DNA of 64,000 nt from Gentiana macrophylla (lineage: Eukaryota; Streptophyta; Magnoliopsida; Gentianales; Gentianaceae): contig CM047815.1 of the NCBI GenBank assembly GCA_026214975.1, positions 63,061,852-63,125,851 on the forward strand, in the 5' to 3' direction. The notes under the pieces are model-generated. The model searched no databases and was not told where the DNA came from. It saw only the letters and a program-made list of their open reading frames with translations. The first letter of the stretch is position 1. Every line of letters begins with the position of its first letter. This document shows, one piece after another, positions 55,444 to 64,000 of the stretch. The translations under genes were made by a program, and so were the position numbers.

Positions 55444-58400
55444 ACAAATACTTTTGCTCCGTGGGTAAGTAAATAACATCTACCATGCTACCTTAGATAT
55501 TCCACAAAGTTGCATATATATGTCATACTAAGTTCCAAGCCTTTCTGACTGTGCCTATGACAATTCTAAATCATCGGTTAAGATGGATTTGATGTCATTG
55601 TCCTCCATATGTGATATGGAATTCATTCAACCTTCATTCTTTGGAAGTATATGTTTCGAATAAGGGCACCATCCTAAAACATGTAAGGGATACTTTGCAT
55701 GGCTTGCATCACATCTTTATCGTATATAGTGCTATTTCCATTTTAGAAACACAATGTAATTGTGTATTCCAAAATGGTATCCTTCAAGGGAGAATCTGAT
55801 TCATTTTTCAGACAACTTCTGAAATACCCTTCAGGCATTAATAGCTTCAATCCAATTGAAGATTAATTCCAAAGTTGTTTAGCAATCTCATATTCGTACT
55901 AGTTCGAATCTTTCAGTCAATCTGAATTTCGTACGTTAATAAGTACACTCGACTATTTCTAAAATAGTCAAAGAGAGTAATAAAAAATAATATCATTCGT
56001 GGAATTAATTGTCATAAGCCAACAAACATCAGTATGTTTAGGCAATTTTCTAGAATTTATAATATTTTTTATAAAAAGGGTATTTTAGTCATCTTTAGAT
56101 AAGATACGTATTACCCACATGATTCATAATCACATGGTTCGACATCATCAAAATGACATTTGATTACACATTTCTCTTCCACAGAGACTATGTCTGAACA
56201 ACCACAAAATATCAAGGATAATCATCATACAAATATTTGGTTTAGATTTCATCACCTATATCGACTATATAGTGACAATAATCTAGTACGTTAGATTCGA
56301 TGACTATTCAACTTTATCAAAATAACGCTTATTCCTTACAATTGAATTTTGTCCATTAAATCCTAATGTATAATTGAAAATGTGTTCTTCATAAGAATGG
56401 GAATACAATAACATTTATTTAGTTCCTTTATCGCTTCTCGGATTCTCGAATACGATATGGGAAATGTTGCAACGTTTGCTTCACATTCCATATCTTAGCA
56501 TATTCTATATTTAATATTTATAATTTAATCATACTCGTAAGATATCATATATCTAAGAGTTGACTTGAGCTTGGATAGATTTATCTCAACTCACTTGCTT
56601 AGAATAGAGACTTCGATAAGTTCTCTTATTTAAACGCATGCCCTAACTTTCATTTTTAATCCTTTAAGCACTTGTAAATATATCTTGGTTTAGTCTTCAT
56701 AAGACTTGAGAAAAATTACAAGAGCCTTGTCTCTAATTTTCTTTCATAAAGAAAATCAAAAGTTTGTTAAATAGTTTATTAACCTTTTGAATTATATTCA
56801 AAACATGAACCATTTAATTAACATTCAAACAATGATTAAAGAATTAAGTCGATACTTAAATCTTACAATTTTGAAAACAACTTTTTCAAAATTCGTTGTG
56901 GTCATTCACATTCAACGCGTCTAATGTTTGAATTGATTGTCATCGTATGACAGAATGACCGATTGGACATCCTCGTATCCAATATATGATTAATTCGTTG
57001 AAACTTATTTCAAATGATTTAATCACATCACGAGCTTCCTTTTTTTTATCAATAATTAAAGTCTTAGAGCGCTCCATCAAATATGTAGTCTCCTTGTCTT
57101 TAACTATTACGACGTAGTTGCTCGTGTCATTGCTTATTTTAAAAGGATTAAAATTACTTAACCATATTTGAGAACGTTTCTCAAAAGGTAACAGTCATTT
57201 AATTTTGGTTTTAAAAAGAGTGTTGTTGTTTATACTTGCAAAATAAAAAATGGTTTTTTGGTTTATGATTTTTCTCCCACTAGTCAAGTATGACAATTGA
57301 CATTCAAGAATTTTCCAAAATTATTTAGTGGCTGAAATCCAATCTAGTTTCCATGATCTCCGGAGTTGGTCGATCGACCGAGACAATTTTGATAGGTGGG
57401 CAACACTTTGCCAATCGCATCACCATACGATTCTCAGTGGTTGACTAGTCAAATCTTTGACACTTCACATCCCTATGTGGTAGTCAACCCCTTGTCTCTA
57501 AAATTAGGAGGCCTTGACGTTGGCCAACCACCGCAAAATTTTAGTTAAGCTTTAACCCAATATTCATGAGATCTCATACGATCATATCTCGATAACGACG
57601 ATATACCCGAGGTAGGTCAACTCCCGGCGTTGGCCGATCAGTTGGATCCGAACAAGGGCTCTTCACAGTCGTTATAATAATGGGAGACAAAATTCCGACT
57701 TAATTTTTGTCGTGAGAGTAATTTTAAATTAATTCACTTGATTAACTTTAATTAATTACAGTCTCATCTAAACATATCTATCTCTATTGACATACATCCT
57801 ACACATTCATCTAGATCGTGCCTAGTCATGCATCTATCGTATCATATAAAATAAATACATGCACAAAATAAATAAATGCGTAAAGTAACCGGTATTATCA
57901 TGGACTTTTTCTAAGTGCAGTTTCGAATACAAACGGAAAAAACCGCGGGTCACAAATCTAAGGGTAGATGCAACCACCAATGGGATCTCTATGTCATCTT
58001 TCTTTGGTATTCATCTTCTGCTCCATATTGTACATAATTTTATCTGATAAAATAAATACACCGGCCGCACTCGGGGGGAGCTTACGGGAATGTGATAATG
58101 CATAAAATAAACTAGGTCGTTCTTCGTAAAGGCCTAGGACGAATGTTTAAACCAACGAAAAATTAAATCATTCACATCTATCCTATTGGTTGAGTCCATG
58201 ATCAATCGGGGTCCATATAATCATATTATATCTATCACTATATCTAATCCATACAATAACATCTTATGGAAAAGATAAAATCTAAAGTTACGTACCAACT
58301 TGCGTCTTTTTCATCCAATTGATTAATTAATTAACTTTTAATCAATTATTAATCGAAATGAAAATCAACGATTAATTTTAAAATTAATTTTAGTTTTAAT

Positions 58401-58998
58401 TTTATTATTTAGAACTATTCTAAAATAAAATCAAAATATTATAGGTCTCTTATGTTTCCTTCTGTTTTGGTTCATAACCAAAATGGATGCCTTTGGTTTA
58501 GTCCAAACTAAACCAAAAGGCATGCTGAGCTTTTTTAAAAAAATTGAAAAAGGTGTAGGTTAACCTTAGGTCCACAATTTGTGGACCATAGGCTTTCCAT
58601 CAATGATTCAACTAAGCCATAGGAAATGGGTTCAAACTTTTTGAAACTTTTGGGATGCCATTACCATTGGTTAGCCACATGACATCAGCTAAACCAAAGA
58701 GAGTTTACTTTACTACTCTGAACCATATAGAATCACAAAAAATACACAAAACAAAAACAGGGGGTCCGCCGCATAACACCAGCCGATGCCGACAACCAGG
58801 AGGCTGCCGGCGACCAGACGGTGGTGGTGCCACCGCCGATCGGCCGAGCACCACCTTGGCCGAACCTTTTTTTTCTTTTCGTGTATCTTTTTGTGAATCA
58901 AAATCATTCATCTTATATTGTGTGATTTAATCGATGAAAAATACTACGCTAATTTATTAATGCTTATTGCTTAAGATCGAAGACCGCTCTAATACAAC
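55444..58998 (-). other. Interior of the minus-strand F element
   Basis: 3.55 kb between LTR copies 5 and 6. The part next to the primer site (about 57130-58998) is the inverted counterpart of 50479-52605, with a GC-rich patch at 58760-58860. 55444-57130 may hold decayed copia pol, but every frame is full of stops and I can only see suggestive scraps. No intact gene. The degenerate primer site is GCTCTAATAC at 58987-58996. Confidence 0.65.
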
Positions 58999-59502
58999 TG
59001 TTAGGAAATCAACGCAAAAACGCATCGGAATTTAAAATTTTGATTTCCTTTAACCAAGATCGACTTAGTTTAAGCAATAAACAAATAGAAGTAGACAAGA
59101 AAACATACCAGAACTAATCTAAAAGATCGACGCTTTGTCTATGGTTGTAGTTTGTGCACGAAGCCGCGCAAGTGTTCAGCCTTTACCGTTGATCCACATG
59201 AACAACTGCCGGAATCCTCCACTGGATTGTTACCGGAAAAAATCAGCTGCTAGGCCGCTTTTTTCTTTCTCCTATAACTCTCTCTCTCTCAAGAATCTCT
59301 CTTAATTCTCTTTTAGAAAATGAGACTTGTAATTGTGATCAAAATAGCTCGACACCCGCCCTTATTTTATAGTGGTAATAGCGCCACCTATATGTCCCAA
59401 TCCTATTGGGAGAAGCTTCCTGCTTGGGGTAGAGATTAAGAAAATCAATTCCCAATAAAATAAGGAAAATACATTTTCTTGATTTTTCTATTTTAATTTT
59501 AT

Positions 59503-62500
59503 ATCTTTGTTAGAAATAAAATTGAAGTTTTGATGATGATTCATCTGTGTTATTTACTTATTTGTTTTAACCCCGTTGATGAAGTGCTAGAACTAGCTTT
59601 TATAGTGAAAAGATAAAAGATGTCTAGAAACTGAGTGTATAGGATTTAGTAGAGTCTGATTATTGTATAAGTTATATCAGACAAGTACTGTAATAGATAG
59701 GACACAAAACTAAAACTGAAAGTAAATAAAAACTGAAGATTGAAGAAGGTAAGTTTGCTCAGGGTGTTGAATAGGTGTCCTAAACCCAACCGGGTTGGAC
59801 CGGATCCGACCGGGTCGGGTTGTTTACGGTATATTTTAGTTCATGTAATAACTTTATTATGATTAATAAAAGCACTTTTGTTATTATATATTGTTTATCT
59901 TCATGTTATTGGTTGTATATATATAGTAACGTCCCTAGTGTCAAACTGTGATAGAGAAACCATGATAGTGAATATGATTGATGAGATCTCTAATCACTTA
60001 ACAAGTTTGATACTTAAATGTCTCTAGTCGTATGTACTGTCAAATGGGACATTGATAGTATGATTAGACTATCACGTATTAGATGTCTTCTATATTATAG
60101 AAGGTAGGGATAGATCTCGTCTATCGAAGTGTAGAGACACTTGGATTGTACGTGGACGTGTATCAGAGAATGCGTACGTTAGACTGACCCACTTATATTA
60201 AGTGTCACACTATGTGGCGGTTGTGTAATTATCCTTTAGACCGGAGTCTTCATGGCATCACGGTGTGGATTGTCATGCTTTGACACTATTGAGATTTCCC
60301 CTATCCACGGGGCGATCATACGGTACTGATCGGGTGTGATATTGAAGCATGCGGAGTGTGCATGTTTGGTCGTCCGGGAATCGTGTATCCTATGATTGGG
60401 ATTGAATATCCGAAATGGCCTTCTTATAAGGAATGTCTAGCTCTCGAGAATCTTTGCAAAGTAGGAGTAATGTGTTATTCCGAGAGAGCATGATATCCAG
60501 ATTATAAGATACGATCGCTAATGTATTAACATTCGAGATACAATCGTATGGATATTATTACAGTGATAGGATTGTAAGTTACACGGTAACTGCTTCACAT
60601 GAAAGGTATTAGTCATTGCATTTGAATCTTCCGATGATTGAGGGTCACGGTGTGTTGCTAGACGCTATCCCGTGATCGTTAGGCCTGAAGGACATTTTTG
60701 TAATTTGCACTCTATGTCTACGGCCAACATATTCGGAAGCCTATTGGGTCACACACATATGAACATCGAGTCGGATTAAAATGCTGTTATAGTTGATAAA
60801 CAAATAAGGAAAGTTTATCTCTAGACTATAAAGGTTATAGTGGTAAATTAATATGATGGTATTTATTTATTATGAATAAATAAAATACAAGATATTATTT
60901 ATACATAAATTAAATTAATTAAAGGATATTTCGGATGCCAATTAATTGACATTTGGGGCGCCACCTTAAAGTGTATAAGATACACTTGGATTGTGTACTT
61001 TAATTAGTAAGATTACCATGATATTAATATTGGATATTAATTGATTTTAGAAGAACAGATTTATGGTAATAAGATAAATATATTCAATATAAAATATTGG
61101 CAATATTTAGATTTTATTTAATATGAGATATTGTAATAAAAGAGATAAATCAATCTAAGTGATTTTCCATATTTTATTGGGAAAATGATTTTCTCTTTCA
61201 TCTATCTTTTAGGAAGTTTCTCCTAATCAGATTAGGGTTTATAGGGCGACACTTTCACATATATAAGAAAGGGGTTGGCTAGCTCTTTTGTACATCACAA
61301 TTCCAAGAGCTAATAGTTCTTGAGTATAATAGAGAGCTTCCTATAGAGAGTTATAGAGAGAGAGAAAAAGACCGGTCTAGCAGCCGATTTTCTGATAGCA
61401 ATCCAAGGAGGATTCCGGAAAGGAGTTCATGTGGATCAACGATAGAGGCCGGATGCGTGGACGGCTTGCGCATGGGACTACTCTTAGTTGACGGTCAAAG
61501 CTACGATCTCATATATCATCCAAGGTATATTTCGTCAAAATACTTAATGTGTTTATTGCATTAAACGAAGACGATTTAGAAAAGGAAATCAAAATTTTAA
61601 ATTCCGTTGTGTTAAACTAGTGATTTCCTAACACAGGGATAAGACTCGGTTGACTTATCTAAAAGCTGAAGGTTGAGGGGACAGACTCAGTTATGAAGGC
61701 TGAAGGATCAAACTCAGTTATTGAGGATTGAAAAACTGAGGGATCAAACTCAGTTTGTGATGTTTTAAAACTGAGACTGTAAGGTTAGAATTCAGGTAAG
61801 TCTGTGATGGTCTAAACTGACCTTATAGATCTTGTAAAAGAAGATCTATGTTACATAAGAACAATGTAACTTAGTTAATGAGATTGTATGATGTACTCTG
61901 ATCTCACAAATAAAGATCAAATGAAGAGCTAGGAGTACTCAGTTTATGAAGAAAAGTAAAAACTAAGTTAATGCTTAACAACTTAAACCAAAAGCTTAGA
62001 ACACTCAGTTTCAACTTAACAAGTCAGCCAATCAGTTTTATAAGGAAATTAGAACGTTGAAGATCAAGTTATGTGATTGGTTGATGGTCTGACAAGTCAG
62101 AACGGTCACTGAAAAGTCTGAACTTTGATAGCATATTCCAGGAATCCAATTCGAATGTCAGAAGAATTCAAAATTTGAACGTTGGATTTCACCTTATAAA
62201 TAAAGAACTTAGCATCAAGAATCAAGCACTGAATTTGCAAGTTTTGAGCCTAAGTTCTGCAAACATTTGTGAAGTAATTGCTATCATTTGAGCATACAAG
62301 TTACATCAAGAAAATCTTCTAAGTGTTCAAGCATTCAAGATCAATCAAGAACCAACATTTGGACATTCAAAGTACGAATCATTTACTTGATTCAAACCCA
62401 ACTCTCAGCTCAGTTATCTCTAACTCCGAAATCTTTTAAGTACCAGTTTACTTAAGAGAGAAAAGTTTTAAGTAACAAGTTTATTCACCCCCTCTAAACT

Positions 62501-62533
62501 CGTTCATAGCCTTTACAAGGGACCAACAATCTT
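59503..62533. mobile_element. 1.15-kb solo LTR (family G) with TSD ATCTT, itself interrupted
   Basis: 59508-62528, TGTTAGAAATAAAATT..GGGACCAACA, flanked by ATCTT at 59503-59507 and 62529-62533. Without the nested F LTR it is about 1147 bp. It contains repeated ACTCAGTT / CAAACTCAGTT strings at 61660-61760 and ends in CACCCCCTCTAAACTCGTT, a style common in copia LTRs. No interior, so solo. Confidence 0.85.
59760..61638 (+). mobile_element. Family F solo LTR copy 7 with TSD CAGGG
   Basis: 59765-61633 (1869 bp), TGTTGAATAGG..TTTCCTAACA, flanked by CAGGG at 59760-59764 and 61634-61638. TATA region CATATAAGAAAGG near 61258; hairpin arms at 60509-60517 and 60537-60549. It lies inside LTR family G, which lies inside F LTR copy 6. 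Confidence 0.93.
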
Positions 62534-62679
62534 ATATTAAATAATTCCAAGATATTGTCAATATCGAATATTGAATATATCTTTATTATATTATATTACC
62601 GTATATCATTTACACATGCACAAATATCACATATATATACTACATGCATATATCTATATGTATCTATATATTAATATCC

Positions 62680-63453
62680 AAAACTCATATATTTCTTCAT
62701 ATAGGTTTAGTACAAATTGCTTTTAAACCTTTAACACTGGAAAATCTCCTAGAAAGTTTTATCGCGGCCCTTAGGGACGGTAGAAATTTAGACTGGAAGA
62801 AGTCTTTAATGGGTATTATACAATCAAGTCTGGCACATGGCCCAGTTTATTTTGATGTATATCCTAATTTACAATTATCTTTATCAGATGTAAACATTCT
62901 TGATTCTTTAACAATGAATGTCAAAACGCATGGTTATAATTATGCATCTGGATCTGAAATTATTTGTATATGTTACAGAATCTATTATAAACCTTTACAC
63001 ACTCTAAATCCTATGTGTAGAATAAAGGATAAATCTCTAAATGAAACCATTCTAATAGAAACAAATTTCAGTAAGTCTAATATTACGACTAGACGATCTA
63101 TTAAATGGGAATAAATTCCTTTACCAGACACTTGGCAAATTACTAATGCAGTACCAAGAATTCCTGTTATATGTCAGGATATTACGGATATAGATCAAAG
63201 TACAGATGGAAATATTTCTATTTGTATGAATTCAGGTATGGATAATAGAAATTTATTATCAAGATCTATATCTATGAGATCTTTTATCTCTCCTTTCGAC
63301 AATACTCATATTCCTGAACCCAGTAGGGTTTCTACTTCTCAATTAAGAGAAAATTATGTAAAAATTTTATCATTAGATAAAAATAATATTGTAAGAGGAA
63401 AATGAGCTGTTGATTCGGATATTACTGAATCAGAAGTGGATTATAATATTTAA
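62680..63453 (+). pseudogene. Endogenous pararetrovirus, movement-protein region
   Basis: Plus strand, frame of 62644. From about 62680 the sequence reads LHIGLVQIAFKPLTLE, AALRDGRN, SSLAHGPVYFDVYPNLQ and CICYRIYYKPLHTLNP, which I recognise as the 30K-type movement protein of Caulimoviridae; the genus looks florendovirus- or petuvirus-like, with less certainty. The N-terminus is missing at the junction with TA-rich F LTR sequence. Stops interrupt the frame at 63112-63114 and 63403-63405, and it ends at 63451-63453, overlapping the next ATG by one base. This is an old, non-functional chromosomal copy. Confidence 0.85.
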
Positions 63454-64000
63454 TGGATTTTACAACTAAAATTGATTTTAGTCCAGGCTCACTGGCAAGA
63501 AAAACAATTAAAGATGAATTTAATCTTCCAAAATGGAAACCTTTTCGTGATTGGTTTTTTGAACATATTTCAAAAGAAGATAGAGATTACTATCAAGAAG
63601 AATTTTTTAATTATGTTAAACAGGAGAATAAAATGATTACTTTTATTTCCTGGTTTATTTCAACTTATGTTCCACAATATTTATATATAATTAAAAGAGA
63701 TTTTCAATTAGAAGGGGGAAAAACTATGAGAGGTATATATCCTCCACAACAGGCTTTCACAATTGAAAGAAGTGGTAAAATATTAAACTTTAATGCATTT
63801 TCTATATTACTTGAAAATGATTCTTTAAAATATACAATGAAAGAATTAATCTTTTATTATCAAATCAGAATTACACAAACTTATATCTGAATATACTAGG
63901 GGAACAAATATCAGCCATTTCTGATAAAACAGAAAGAATTTTATCTGAAATAAGAAATATATCTAAAGAAAAAAATGAAAAGAAAAATAACAAAGATATT
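63453..64000 (+). pseudogene. Endogenous pararetrovirus, polyprotein region after the movement protein
   Basis: Plus strand. 63453-63890 is open in another frame, with FRDWFFEHISKEDRDYYQ and FISWFISTYVPQYLY, a charged and aromatic region found between movement protein and coat in florendovirus-like polyproteins. It stops at 63888-63890, and similarity of style continues in a further frame (LGEQISAISDKTERILSEI, coiled-coil-like) to the window edge. Coat, protease and RT would lie beyond the window. The frame breaks indicate a decayed copy. Confidence 0.7.

Larger units (their letters stand above)
58999..62670 (-). repeat. Family F LTR copy 6 (5' LTR), interrupted and truncated
   Basis: Begins TGTTAGGAAATC at 58999. 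Parts are 58999-59507 and 62529 to about 62670; between them is the LTR 59508-62528. The distal part runs into TA-rich sequence and then the viral insert, so the U3 half is missing. Confidence 0.82.

Noticed and set aside
58760..58911. GC-rich patch with open frames on both strands
   Set aside because: It corresponds to the leader patch of the opposed F element at 50625-50700; non-coding, with no shared frame.

Overview
The window is plant nuclear DNA, probably from an angiosperm with a large, AT-rich, repeat-dense genome. Nearly all of it is LTR retrotransposon sequence of several families, inserted into one another and partly recombined. The right edge carries a degraded endogenous pararetrovirus (Caulimoviridae-like), which is also typical of angiosperms. 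I find no convincing host gene, tRNA, rRNA or CRISPR array. Every coding stretch I can assign belongs to a transposable element or to the viral copy, and almost all are broken by stops, frameshifts or deletions.

Layout. 1-1006: AT microsatellites, a nested fold-back repeat and an unassigned flank. 1012-13806: element A, a Ty1/copia (Ale/Retrofit-like) element on the minus strand with TSD ACCAT; it is split between integrase and reverse transcriptase by element B (2450-10745, minus, TSD TAGTG). B is an Athila-type element (tRNA-Asp primer site, 1.74-kb LTRs) that keeps only a retropepsin gene and a gene for the 'putative plant transposon protein' domain. 14558-16129: a related solo LTR. 16223-21485: element C, a related non-autonomous element with one gene of the same domain. 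21486-25893: gypsy LTR and copia pol debris. 25899-27691: a copia solo LTR that cuts a third Athila-type element (element D: retropepsin, leader, primer site, 5' LTR 28689-31493) whose LTR is itself interrupted by an inverted related solo LTR (29909-31322). 31403-32755: a 675-bp tandem duplication leading into a third, plus-strand, broken copy of the domain gene.

34272-62670 is dominated by seven copies of one copia-type LTR ('family F', about 2 kb) in both orientations. One is interrupted by an almost entirely non-coding Tekay/Del-like gypsy element (34656-43388, TSD TAACC). Another is interrupted by a 1.15-kb LTR (TSD ATCTT) which itself contains an F solo LTR (TSD CAGGG). A 5' copia fragment (52606-54209) separates two F elements lying in opposite orientation. 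From about 62670 to the end is the viral insert: a movement-protein region and downstream polyprotein, with stops and frame changes.

The most unusual signal is in the Athila-type LTRs. At two homologous LTR positions, one just upstream of the TATA box and one in the transcribed part, sit pairs of short palindromes whose centres are 20-22 bp apart, about two helical turns. The palindrome sequence differs between subfamilies (GGTCGACC, CGATTAATCG, CAATTGCGG, CTCGCTGGCAGCGAG) but is shared between the two sites of one element, while the flanks and spacers are partly conserved. In element B the same pair also occurs in both internal leaders. This looks like a co-varying, element-specific recognition system, at DNA or RNA level.
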